Source: DASRCB01 sp035653295 (GTDB lineage: Bacteria; Acidobacteriota; Terriglobia; Bryobacterales; Bryobacteraceae). From it: DNA of 42,667 bases. Positions 8,587 to 15,853 of this stretch are shown here, piece after piece. Both the position numbers and the translations under genes were made by a program. The notes under the pieces were generated by a model. That model was not told the origin of the DNA. It was given only the letters and a program-made list of their open reading frames with translations, and searched no databases. How positions within the stretch are numbered: position 1 is the first letter of the stretch; every line of letters starts with the position of its first letter. The DNA is taken from NCBI GenBank assembly GCA_035653295.1, contig DASRCB010000151.1:1-42667 (forward strand). The letters run 5' to 3'.

Positions 8587-9363
8587 ATGCCGCCAATTCC
8601 CATGTGGAAAGGCGACTACAAATTCCTCATCCGCTCCCTCATCCTCAAGGATTTCCGCATCCGCTACCGCAACATGTCCCTGGGCGTGTTCTGGTCTCTC
8701 CTCAACCCGCTCATCATGATGGGCGTGCTCACGTTCCTGTTCACTATCGTCTTCCCCAATCGCATCCCCCACTTCCCCGCCTTCGTCCTGTGCGGCCTTG
8801 TCCCCTTTAACTTCTTCAGCCTGGCCTGGGTCACCGGGACCACATCGCTCAACGACAACGCCGGTCTGATCAAGCGCGTTCCGGTCCCGCGCGAAGTCGT
8901 ACCCATTACCGCGGTCCTCTCCAACACCCTCCATCTCGCCATCCAGATCCTGCTGCTCATCGCCCTTGTTCTGGTTTCCCACCTCCGCGTCAACGTCCAT
9001 TGGCTCTGGCTGCCTCTGCTCTGGCTGCTCGAGATCGTGTTCGTCTGCGGGCTCGCGCTGTTCTGCTCCGGGCTCAACGTCTATGTGCGCGATATGCGCT
9101 ACGTCGTGGAATCCGCCAACACCATCCTCTTCTGGCTGGTGCCCATTTTCTATCCCTTCAGCGTCATTCCCCAGCGGTTTCGCGACGTGTACCAGTACAA
9201 TCCCGTCGCCGCGCTGGTGCTTGGCATGCGCAATGTGCTCCTGGAAAACCGCCCTCCCGCGCCGACTCTGGTTTTCAAGCTCACCCTCGTCGCGCTTTTC
9301 AGCCTGAGCCTTGGCCTCCTCGCGTTTCGTCTGCTGAAGGCGCGGTTCTACGATTACCTGTAA
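8587..9363 (+). CDS. ABC-2 polysaccharide export permease (Wzm/TagG type)
   Basis: I place the start at the ATG at 8587 (258 residues). ATGs at 8542 and 8602 are also possible; the conserved part begins at W-K-G-D-Y-K-F-L-I-R-S. L-K-D-F-R-I-R-Y-R-N-M-S-L-G-V-F-W-S-L-L-N-P is the amphipathic entry helix of ABC-2 glycan exporters (Wzm, TagG, KpsM). About six membrane segments follow, and the late Y-Q-Y-N-P-V-A-A-L-V-L-G-M-R segment is also typical. It forms the channel that moves a lipid-linked polysaccharide across the inner membrane. Its stop is two bases before the ATPase gene, so the two are co-translated. Confidence 0.92.
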   Translation: MPPIPMWKGDYKFLIRSLILKDFRIRYRNMSLGVFWSLLNPLIMMGVLTFLFTIVFPNRIPHFPAFVLCGLVPFNFFSLAWVTGTTSLNDNAGLIKRVPVPREVVPITAVLSNTLHLAIQILLLIALVLVSHLRVNVHWLWLPLLWLLEIVFVCGLALFCSGLNVYVRDMRYVVESANTILFWLVPIFYPFSVIPQRFRDVYQYNPVAALVLGMRNVLLENRPPAPTLVFKLTLVALFSLSLGLLAFRLLKARFYDYL

Positions 9364-9365
9364 CG

Positions 9366-10109
9366 ATGATCCGCATCGATTGCCAGTCGGTCTCGAAGAA
9401 CTTCCACCGGCATTCCGGCCGTCAGTTGCTGCGCCAGCACGCGCGCCGCATGTTCAGGGCGCACCGGCTCACGGTTTTCCACGCCCTGCAGGACATCTCA
9501 TTTCGCATCCACTCGGGCGAGAGCGTCGGCATTGTCGGCCGCAACGGGGCCGGGAAGAGCACGCTGCTGGCCGTCATCTCCGGCCTCGCCAGGCCCGACG
9601 CCGGCCACGTCAGCGTGAACGGCCGTATTGCCGCGCTGCTCGAACTCGGCGCCGGATTCCATCCGGACCTCACCGGCAGTGAAAACCTGCTGCTGAATGC
9701 CGCCCTGCTCGGATTTTCGGAGAAGGAGGCACACGCCCGCTTCGATGAGATCGTCGCCTTCGCCGGCCTGGAGGACTTTATCGAGGAGCCGCTGCGCACC
9801 TATTCCAGCGGCATGTCCCTGCGCCTCGCTTTTTCCATTGCCATCAATCTGGACCCGGAAATCCTGATTGTGGACGAGGTCCTCGCGGTCGGCGATCAGG
9901 CCTTCCAGCAAAAGTGCATGGCCCGGGTGCACGCCTTTCGTCAGGCCGGCAAGACCATTCTGGCGGTGTCGCATTCGGCCGCCATGCTGCGCGGCTTGTG
10001 CGACCGCGCCATCTGGCTCGACTCGGGCCGGCTGGTCATGGACGATTCGGTAAACCGCGTGCTCGATGCTTACGGCGCGCCTGCGGCTCCCGTCACCCAG
10101 CCCCACTGA
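9366..10109 (+). CDS. ABC transporter ATPase for polysaccharide export (Wzt/TagH type)
   Basis: The start is the ATG at 9366, two bases after the permease stop; the frame is open upstream but that part lies inside the permease gene. The 247-residue protein has Walker A G-R-N-G-A-G-K-S-T, a Q-loop-region L-L-E-L-G-A-G-F-H-P-D-L-T-G, the ABC signature Y-S-S-G-M, Walker B I-L-I-V-D-E-V and the switch histidine in A-V-S-H-S. The L-G-A-G-F-x-P-x-L-T-G motif is characteristic of Wzt/TagH ATPases. It ends right after the nucleotide-binding domain and lacks the C-terminal carbohydrate-binding domain of O9a-type Wzt, so no direct glycan-cap recognition by the ATPase is expected. Confidence 0.93.
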   Translation: MIRIDCQSVSKNFHRHSGRQLLRQHARRMFRAHRLTVFHALQDISFRIHSGESVGIVGRNGAGKSTLLAVISGLARPDAGHVSVNGRIAALLELGAGFHPDLTGSENLLLNAALLGFSEKEAHARFDEIVAFAGLEDFIEEPLRTYSSGMSLRLAFSIAINLDPEILIVDEVLAVGDQAFQQKCMARVHAFRQAGKTILAVSHSAAMLRGLCDRAIWLDSGRLVMDDSVNRVLDAYGAPAAPVTQPH

Positions 10110-10118
10110 TCGCGCCCG

Positions 10119-10487
10119 TCAGCGCCTGTGAAGCTGTTTCGGCTGCGTTGACTCCCTGCGCGCGATGGCCGCCTCTACCACCTGCTCACAGCGCGAGCCC
10201 GCCGAGAACGCCCGCGTGAGGTAATCCTGCCCGAGCTTCACCCCCGCCACCCACAGATGCGCGTCGTCGCGGCCCACCGGAACAGTCTTCCCTTTCAGCC
10301 CTTTCAGGCGCCCCGGCACGCCCCGCCTCTGCCCGATAAGAATCCGGTCGCTCGTCTCTACACAGACATAACTGCGGCCATGCCACTCCGCCCAGTCCAG
10401 CACCGTCGCGGGCTGCTGCGCCTGTCTGCCCAGGAGCAGCACCGGAACCAGCGCCAGCCACCTCCGAGCGCATCCGAATCGGACCAC
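10119..10487 (-). CDS. Small secreted protein of unknown function
   Basis: I choose the GTG at 10487, which gives 122 residues beginning V-R-F-G-C-A-R-R-W and a hydrophobic core (L-A-L-V-P-V-L-L-L-G), a plausible signal peptide cut near Q-A-Q-Q. The frame is open as far as 10634, so the start is not fixed. The body has W-x-G-R-S-Y-V-C-V-E-T and R-D-D-A-H-L-W-V-A-G-V-K-L-G-Q-D-Y-L-T-R-A-F followed by S-R-C-E. I believe similar short exported proteins with a 'D-D-x-x-x-W-V' and 'L-x-Q-D-Y' pattern occur in Acidobacteriota. Two cysteines (in Y-V-C-V and S-R-C-E) might form a disulfide. The gene converges on the ABC ATPase gene with a 9-base gap. Confidence 0.55.
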   Translation of the reverse strand: MVRFGCARRWLALVPVLLLGRQAQQPATVLDWAEWHGRSYVCVETSDRILIGQRRGVPGRLKGLKGKTVPVGRDDAHLWVAGVKLGQDYLTRAFSAGSRCEQVVEAAIARRESTQPKQLHRR

Positions 10488-10551
10488 CCATCCGATCCGT
10501 CCTGCGGCATTAGGCGATGCGCCCGAAATCCCGTAACATCGAATCGCGGCC

Positions 10552-10722
10552 ATGTTCACAGCCACTCTCCAACCCCTCCCCACGCAGTTCTCTCCTGCCG
10601 ACTGGCGCTGTCCCGACTGCTTCAATGACCTCACCCCCGATCATCACACGCGCGACTCCCTCCGCATCCTCGAGGATCGTGATCGTGAAGAGAACGGTCC
10701 TTCGTTCCTGTTCCACGGCTGA
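10552..10722 (+). CDS. Possible 56-residue protein with a C-x-x-C motif
   Basis: An ATG at 10552 opens a 56-codon frame ending TGA at 10722. Third positions are mostly G or C, as in the surrounding genes. The product contains W-R-C-P-D-C-F, a C-x-x-C pair that could belong to a small zinc knuckle, followed by an acidic/basic stretch (R-I-L-E-D-R-D-R-E-E-N). No clear ribosome site precedes the ATG. It lies in the 272-base gap between the divergent secreted-protein gene and the dehydrogenase gene. It could be an accident of high GC; conservation would decide. Confidence 0.35.
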   Translation: MFTATLQPLPTQFSPADWRCPDCFNDLTPDHHTRDSLRILEDRDREENGPSFLFHG

Positions 10723-10765
10723 GCCACGCGCCGCTTAGCCGCCGCGGTTTAAACTGGGCGTGAGC

Positions 10766-13555
10766 ATGGCCACCGCCGCCAGGTCGCGCGCGCCCGTCGT
10801 GGAACAATCCCTGGAGCAGCTGCTGGGGCGAATCGTCGATCCTTCCCGCATTTTGACTCGCCCCATCGACCGCGTCGCGTTCGCCTCCGACGCCAGCTTT
10901 TACCGCCTTATCCCACGCGCTGTTGTGCTGTCCAGCGGCATCGACGAAATCCAGTCCCTGTTCCGCCTCAGCCACGAACAGCGCGTTCCGATCACCTTTC
11001 GCGCCGGCGGCACCAGCCTGTCGGGCCAGGCCGTCACCGACGGCATTCTGGTCGAGGTCGCGCGCCACTGGCGCAGGATGAGCGCCGTCGATGGCGGCCG
11101 TAAAGTGCGCGTCCAGCCCGGCGTCATTGGCGGTAAAGTGAACGAGTTCCTTCGCCTGTATCGCGCCAAAATCGGACCCGATCCAGCATCCATCAACGCC
11201 TGTATGATGGGCGGCATTCTGTCCAACAACTCCAGCGGAATGTGCTGTGGAGTGGCCAATAACGCCTATCACACCCTGGACTCGCTCACCTTCGTGCTGC
11301 CTTCGGGAACGGTCGTCGACACCTCCACGGCGGATGCCGACGAGGTCTTCCGCGCTCGTGAACCGGTGCTGGCCGAGGGCTTGCTTCAGATTCGATCTGA
11401 AATCCTCGCGAATTCCACACTGCGCGAGCGTATCCGCCGCAAGTACCTGCTGAAGAACACCACCGGGTACTCGCTCAACGCCTTCATCGATTTCGAGCGC
11501 CCCATCGACATCTTCAGTCATCTGCTGATCGGTTCCGAGGGCACCCTCGCGTTTATCGCCGAGGGCGTGCTGCGCACCGTCCCCGATCTGCCGGTCAAGT
11601 ACACCGGTCTGCTGCTCTTCCCCGATCTGTACGCCGCCTGCGACGCCATCGTCCCGCTGCGCGATGCCGGCGCAAAAGCGCTGGAGATCATGGATCGCGC
11701 TTCGCTGCGCTCGGTCGAAGGCCAGCCCGGTATTCCCGAGTCGTTCAGCTCACTCCCCGAAACCGCCGCCGCGCTGCTCACCGAATTTCAATGCGTCGAG
11801 GAGAAGGACCGCGGCCAGCTCGAGGACCAGGCGCGTCAGGGCGCGGCGAATCTGAAACTGCTCGAGCCCGCAGCCTTCACCCATAACCCCGTGGAGCAGG
11901 CGCTGCTCTGGAAAATCCGCTCCGGCCTTTTCCCTTCCGTCGCCGCGGTGCGCCGCAGCGGATCGAGTGTGATCATCGAAGACGTTGTTTTCCCGGTGGA
12001 GCAGCTGGCCCCCGCCTCCCTCGATCTCACCGCCATCTTCCGCAAAACCGGGTACGACGACGCGATTATCTTCGGCCACGCCAAGGACGGCAACCTCCAC
12101 TTCGTCATCGGCCAGCCATTCAACACCCAGGCGGCTGTCGACCAGTACGCGCGCCTGATGGACGAGGTCGTGCGGCTCGTGGTGGAGCGCTACGATGGCG
12201 CGCTCAAAGGCGAGCACGGCACGGGGCGAAACGTGGCCCCGTTCGTTGAAGCGGAGTGGGGCCCCGAGGCTTACGCCATCATGAAGCGCGTCAAGGCCCT
12301 GGCCGATCCCGACAACCTGCTGAATCCCGGCGTGCTGATCAACCCTAACCCGGCGGCGCACGTCAGCGACCTGAAAGCCATGCCCACCGTCGAAGAAGAG
12401 GTCGACAAATGCATGGAGTGCGGGTTCTGCGAAAACAAGTGCCCCAGCCGCGATCTCACGCTGACTCCTCGCCAGCGCATCGTGGTGCGCCGCGAGATCG
12501 TGCGGCTCAACAATGGCGGCCGGCGCGAAGCCGCCGCGGAGCTGGAAACGGACTTCCCCTACATGGCGCTGGACACCTGTGCCGCCGACGGCCTCTGCGC
12601 GACGGCGTGCCCGGTGAGCATCGATACCGGCGCTCTAACCAAGCGATTCCGCCGGCTGCGGCATACGGCCGCCGAACACCGCCGCGCACTGCTTGCCGCC
12701 CGCCATTTCAATCTGCTCGAGCGTGGCGCCCGGCTCGGGCTCCGTTTGGGGCGCATCGGCCGGATGTTCGGCATTGGCGGCCGCTGGACCGCCGACCTGC
12801 CCGGCCCCGCGCCGGCCCCTCCCAAAACACAGGCCGCCGCCGCGCAGGCAGTGTACTTCCCGTCGTGCGTCTCGCGGGTCATGGGCGGTGAGCTGATGCA
12901 GACCGTCGTCACCGTAGCCCAGCGAGCCGGTGTGCCGGTCCACATCCCGCGCGCAGCGCGCGGCGCGTGCTGCGGCGTGCCGTTTTCATCGAAAGGCTAC
13001 GACGCCGCCAATGAGTTGGCGGTGAACCGCGCCATCGAGCGGCTCTGGGAGTGGTCCGATCATGGCCGGCTTCCCGTCGTCATCGATACCAGCCCGTGCA
13101 CCTACGGTCTGCGTACCTGCCGCACCCATCTAACCGCGGAAAACCAGAAGCGCTTCGACCAGCTCCGAATCCTCGACAGCGTCGAGTTCGCCAACGACGT
13201 GCTGTTGCCGAAGCTGACCATCACCCGCCCGGCGCGCTCCGTGGCGCTCCACCCGGTGTGCTCGCTCACCAAGCTGAACCTTGCGGGAAAACTCGAGTCT
13301 GTCGCGCGCGCGTGCAGTGGGACGGCCGTGATTCCACGCAGCGCCGGGTGCTGCGGCTTCGCGGGCGACCGCGGGTTCCTGTTTCCGGAGCTCACGGCCG
13401 CGGCAACAGCGCCCGAAGCAGCGGAAGTCCTGGCCGGCGATTTCGAGGCACACTACTCCAGCAGCCGCACCTGCGAAATCGGCCTGACGCGCGTTACCGG
13501 CCGGCCTTATCGCTCGTTCATTTACCTGCTCGAGGAAGCTACCCGCCCGCGGTAG
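10766..13555 (+). CDS. FAD- and Fe-S-containing D-2-hydroxyacid dehydrogenase (fused GlcD/GlpC type)
   Basis: This 929-residue flavoprotein starts at ATG 10766 (a GTG at 10760 is in frame). The N-terminal part is a GlcD-like PCMH FAD domain, with T-F-R-A-G-G-T-S-L-S-G-Q at about residue 75 and G-S-E-G-T-L-A-F near 255, then the FAD-oxidase C-terminal domain, including G-H-A-K-D-G-N-L-H-F and G-E-H-G-T-G-R-N. A ferredoxin-like region follows with C-M-E-C-G-F-C-E-N-K-C-P near 548 and C-A-A-D-G-L-C-A-T-A-C-P near 604. The C-terminus has two CCG cysteine-rich domains (A-C-C-G-V-P near 735, G-C-C-G-F-A near 861). This is the YdiJ/DLD layout: it oxidises D-lactate or D-2-hydroxyglutarate and passes electrons to the respiratory chain. 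The substrate is not decided by sequence. Confidence 0.9.
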   Translation: MATAARSRAPVVEQSLEQLLGRIVDPSRILTRPIDRVAFASDASFYRLIPRAVVLSSGIDEIQSLFRLSHEQRVPITFRAGGTSLSGQAVTDGILVEVARHWRRMSAVDGGRKVRVQPGVIGGKVNEFLRLYRAKIGPDPASINACMMGGILSNNSSGMCCGVANNAYHTLDSLTFVLPSGTVVDTSTADADEVFRAREPVLAEGLLQIRSEILANSTLRERIRRKYLLKNTTGYSLNAFIDFERPIDIFSHLLIGSEGTLAFIAEGVLRTVPDLPVKYTGLLLFPDLYAACDAIVPLRDAGAKALEIMDRASLRSVEGQPGIPESFSSLPETAAALLTEFQCVEEKDRGQLEDQARQGAANLKLLEPAAFTHNPVEQALLWKIRSGLFPSVAAVRRSGSSVIIEDVVFPVEQLAPASLDLTAIFRKTGYDDAIIFGHAKDGNLHFVIGQPFNTQAAVDQYARLMDEVVRLVVERYDGALKGEHGTGRNVAPFVEAEWGPEAYAIMKRVKALADPDNLLNPGVLINPNPAAHVSDLKAMPTVEEEVDKCMECGFCENKCPSRDLTLTPRQRIVVRREIVRLNNGGRREAAAELETDFPYMALDTCAADGLCATACPVSIDTGALTKRFRRLRHTAAEHRRALLAARHFNLLERGARLGLRLGRIGRMFGIGGRWTADLPGPAPAPPKTQAAAAQAVYFPSCVSRVMGGELMQTVVTVAQRAGVPVHIPRAARGACCGVPFSSKGYDAANELAVNRAIERLWEWSDHGRLPVVIDTSPCTYGLRTCRTHLTAENQKRFDQLRILDSVEFANDVLLPKLTITRPARSVALHPVCSLTKLNLAGKLESVARACSGTAVIPRSAGCCGFAGDRGFLFPELTAAATAPEAAEVLAGDFEAHYSSSRTCEIGLTRVTGRPYRSFIYLLEEATRPR

Positions 13556-13558
13556 TTC

Positions 13559-14185
13559 TCACTTCTGCCCCGTCTGCAGGTCGATGTTCGTGAAAACAGC
13601 CGTCTGCCGGTCATTGACGTCGTGCGAGCACGCGGCGAGCCCCACATACGCCGCTTCGGGTAGATCGATTGTTATGCTGCCGATCGGCTGGAATGCCTCT
13701 CCGGGCTTTGCCACGTCCGCGGAGATCACATTCCCCTTACGGCTCAGTCGAAGGTGAGCAGGCGCGGTAATCGGAGTTCGCATCTCCTCTGTCTCGCCGC
13801 CCTTTGTCTTCCGGTATTGAAACGCGATCAGCCCTACCCCGTGCTGGGCGACGTCGGCATAGATGTCGTCGGGATCGAGCCCGGCGCGGACCATCGGCCC
13901 AGCCTTCTTGTGCTCGTTGCCGCCGGCGGTCGCCCAATCGATATCCGCGGTAAGGCTGAAGTCGCCGGACATCTTACGCCACGTCATGTAGAAGTCGTCC
14001 GCAGTGGCCCACATATTGGCCCCGCTGCCGGTGATGCGCCACGACTTGCTGCCGGCGTCGTACTCGGCGGAGCCCTTCGCGGCCGACGGCCCGATCCCGG
14101 TCGACTGGTCGAAGATCGCGGGGCCATCGGCCTGCGTAAACACACAGAAGAGGATTACAAGCCCGAACGCGCTGAGTGATCGCAT
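13559..14185 (-). CDS. Secreted DUF1349-like beta-sandwich protein
   Basis: The start at ATG 14185 gives 208 residues with a good signal peptide (M-R-S-L-S, then a hydrophobic core, cut near T-Q-A-D). The body reads like a concanavalin-like DUF1349 domain: W-R-I-T-G-S-G-A-N-M-W, D-F-Y-M-T-W-R-K-M-S-G-D-F-S-L-T-A-D-I, then K-A-G-P-M-V-R-A-G-L-D and H-L-R-L-S-R-K-G-N, ending with V-G-L-A-A-C-S-H-D-V. Proteins of this kind bind carbohydrate or act as accessory domains in secreted glycan or sensor proteins. It is convergent with the dehydrogenase gene (3-base gap) and its 5' end faces the slipin leader. Confidence 0.72.
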   Translation of the reverse strand: MRSLSAFGLVILFCVFTQADGPAIFDQSTGIGPSAAKGSAEYDAGSKSWRITGSGANMWATADDFYMTWRKMSGDFSLTADIDWATAGGNEHKKAGPMVRAGLDPDDIYADVAQHGVGLIAFQYRKTKGGETEEMRTPITAPAHLRLSRKGNVISADVAKPGEAFQPIGSITIDLPEAAYVGLAACSHDVNDRQTAVFTNIDLQTGQK

Positions 14186-14262
14186 GTGAATTAAAGCATA
14201 CCGCCCTGCCTCGCCCACATGAACAAAGTTTTTCTTGACCACCACCAGTAAGTGCAGTTATC

Positions 14263-14415
14263 ATGATCAGGCTGGAGAGACCACTCATGACTGCCTATAG
14301 ACAAGGTTCGGAATGCCTTGCTGGTGCGGCTTCTCTGAAGTACCGCATGCCGGCGGTCGATGAGCCTTTTGCAGCTCCACCTGGAGATAGCTCAGACGGT
14401 AGAGCAACAGCCTAA
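14263..14415 (+). CDS. Possible leader reading frame running into the tRNA-like element
   Basis: Two in-frame ATGs, at 14263 and 14287, open a frame that ends with TAA at 14413-14415. The second ATG is preceded by GGAGAG at about 8 bases, a fair ribosome site, and would give 42 residues (M-T-A-Y-R-Q-G-S-E). The last codons read through the 5' half of the tRNA-like fold, and the stop codon lies in its anticodon loop. Translation would therefore compete with folding. Whether it is really translated is unknown. Confidence 0.3.
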   Translation: MIRLERPLMTAYRQGSECLAGAASLKYRMPAVDEPFAAPPGDSSDGRATA

Positions 14416-14453
14416 GGAGCTGTGGGCGCGGGTTCGACTCCCGCTTTCCGCCA
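14383..14453 (+). ncRNA. tRNA-like element in the slipin leader
   Basis: Arms in order: a 5-bp acceptor stem GGAGA (14383-14387) with TTTCC (14445-14449); T8-A9; D stem GCTC/GAGC with the canonical loop AGACGGTA; an anticodon stem ACAGC/GCTGT, perfect 5 bp, with the 7-base loop CTAAGGA (U33 and a purine at 37 conserved); a 4-base variable region GGGC; T stem GCGGG/CCCGC with the loop TTCGACT; then G and CCA. The nominal anticodon is AAG (Leu), but the short variable loop is class I, while bacterial tRNA-Leu is class II. A 7-bp acceptor does not form (CT at 14381-14382 gives one U-G pair and one mismatch). It lies 231 bases before the slipin start. It is therefore likely a tRNA mimic rather than a decoding tRNA. 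Confidence 0.75.
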
Positions 14454-14504
14454 ACTGCTGCTGACAACAGCGAAACCAACCAGAGTGAACCAGGCTTTGT
14501 TCCC

Positions 14505-14530
14505 GCCGGACGCGCAGTCTGCGTACCGGC
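14505..14530 (+). promoter_or_regulatory. Stable hairpin in the slipin leader
   Basis: GCCGG-ACGC pairs with GCGT-A-CCGGC (9 bp with one bulged A) around a GCAGTCT loop, 52 bases after the tRNA-like element. A second hairpin, CCGCGG/CCGTGG with loop TCG, lies near 14621-14635. The leader as a whole looks structured. Confidence 0.45.
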
Positions 14531-14668
14531 AGCGGTAACCGGGCCCTGTGCTTTCGCCCCAGCGCGCCGCCACGAGAAGCACGCAGTATGTCGCCGAGTT
14601 CGGAGCGCCACGCGAAAGACCGCCGCGGTCGCCGTGGAGCAAGCCTGGGGATCTCTTAGCAACTCGTG

Positions 14669-14679
14669 AAGGAGGTGAT
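14669..14679 (+). promoter_or_regulatory. Maximal Shine-Dalgarno of the slipin gene
   Basis: AAGGAGGTGAT is an 11-base match to the complement of the conserved 16S rRNA 3' end and ends 5 bases before ATG 14685. Such a full-length site is rare and suggests high translation once the leader is accessible. Confidence 0.8.
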
Positions 14680-14684
14680 GTCTT

Positions 14685-15803
14685 ATGTTGCGCCGGATTC
14701 TTGTCGGCGACAACGAGCGCGTGTTAGTGATTCGCAACCGCCGGTTCGAAGCTGTCCTCGGACCGGGATCTTACTGGATCCTGACGCTCGTCGGTGAAGT
14801 ACAGCTGGAATACCACAACGTTCGCGAAGGCGCGTTCACCAGCGAATGGACGAACTACATCGCCACGGAGCGGCCCGATGTCGTGGCCGCGCATTTCACG
14901 CTGGTCGACACCACCGACGTGCAGGTCGCCGTTGTGCGCCTGGACGACAAGGTGAGCCGCGTCATTGGCCCGGCATCGCGCGTCCTGTTCTGGCGCGGAC
15001 CGATGACCGTGACAGCGGAGGTCATCGACGTGCGCTCCGAGCCGGAGGTCCCGGCCCGGCTGCTGGCGCCATTGGCCCGTTTGGGCCGTGAGTCGCTGGC
15101 CACGTTCACCGTCATCGACGAGGGCCGGCGGGGATTGCTGTACCTCGATGGCCGCCTCGTTCGCGAGATTCCTGCCGGCGCGTACGGTTTCTGGAACGTG
15201 GTGGTCAGCGCTCGTGTGGAAGTGCTGGAAACGCGGCTGCAGACGCTCGAAGCGCCAGGCCAGGAGATCCTTACGAAGGACAAGGTCACAGTGCGTGTCA
15301 ATGTTTCGGCTGTGTACGAGGTGACGGATGCTGTTCAGGCCCGCTCGCGCGTGAAGGACGCCGGCGACCATCTGTACCGCACGCTTCAGATCGCGGTGCG
15401 GCAGACGCTGGGCAGGCGCACGCTCGACGAGGTGCTGGCGGAGAAGGCGGATATTGACGAAGCGGTGTCGGCCGAGGTGCGCCGGGAGATGGAGGCTTAC
15501 GGTGTTCGCGTCGGGGAGATCGCCCTGAAGGACATCATCCTGCCCGGCGATATCCGCGAGATCCTCAACCAGGTGGTGACGGCGGAGAAGCAGGCGCAGG
15601 CCAACCTGATCCGCCGCCGCGAGGAGACGGCCGCCACGCCGTCGCTGCTCAACACCGCGCGCCTGATGGAGGACAATCCTCTGCTGGTGCGTATGAAGGA
15701 GCTCGAAACGCTCGAGAAGATCGCCGGCAAGGTGGAGAAGATCACCGTTGTTGGCGGTCTCGACGGGCTGCTCGAGCGCACCGTCACGCTGCGAAACCAG
15801 TAG
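14685..15803 (+). CDS. Slipin family (SPFH/band-7) protein
   Basis: This 372-residue protein carries an SPFH domain: T-K-D-K-V-T-V-R-V-N-V-S-A-V-Y-E-V near residue 205 and L-Y-R-T-L-Q-I-A-V-R-Q-T-L-G-R-R-T-L-D-E-V-L after it, with I-A-L-K-D-I-I-L-P-G-D-I-R-E in the stomatin-type helix start. The usual N-terminal hydrophobic hairpin is missing. Instead there are two related units, R-V-L-V-I-R-N-R-R-F-E-A-V-L-G-P-G-S-Y and G-L-L-Y-L-D-G-R-L-V-R-E-I-P-A-G-A-Y, so it looks like a soluble slipin. No NfeD gene is next to it. SPFH proteins form oligomeric rings or scaffolds. As far as I recall, slipins of this length also occur beside RtcB RNA-repair genes in other bacteria; none is present here. 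Confidence 0.9.
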   Translation: MLRRILVGDNERVLVIRNRRFEAVLGPGSYWILTLVGEVQLEYHNVREGAFTSEWTNYIATERPDVVAAHFTLVDTTDVQVAVVRLDDKVSRVIGPASRVLFWRGPMTVTAEVIDVRSEPEVPARLLAPLARLGRESLATFTVIDEGRRGLLYLDGRLVREIPAGAYGFWNVVVSARVEVLETRLQTLEAPGQEILTKDKVTVRVNVSAVYEVTDAVQARSRVKDAGDHLYRTLQIAVRQTLGRRTLDEVLAEKADIDEAVSAEVRREMEAYGVRVGEIALKDIILPGDIREILNQVVTAEKQAQANLIRRREETAATPSLLNTARLMEDNPLLVRMKELETLEKIAGKVEKITVVGGLDGLLERTVTLRNQ

Positions 15804-15809
15804 TTGGTG

Positions 15810-15831
15810 GGGCAGGCGGTTTCGCCTGCCC
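15810..15831 (+). terminator. Hairpin after the slipin gene
   Basis: GGGCAGGCG and CGCCTGCCC form a perfect 9-bp stem around GTTT, 7 bases after the slipin stop codon. The following TTGCATT is only weakly T-rich. It could work as a terminator for the slipin transcript, or be one copy of a dispersed hairpin repeat like those at 16697-16890. Confidence 0.55.
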
Positions 15832-15853
15832 TTGCATTCGATATAGTCTCCTC

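Noticed and set aside
8347..9000. Acidic minus-strand frame opposite the ABC permease
   Set aside because: Its Glu/Asp/Gly-rich composition is the antisense of a membrane protein gene, a common artefact.
14383..14453. Functional tRNA-Leu(AAG)
   Set aside because: The acceptor stem is only 5 bp, and the 4-base variable loop is class I, unlike bacterial tRNA-Leu; an A34 Leu tRNA is also unusual in bacteria.
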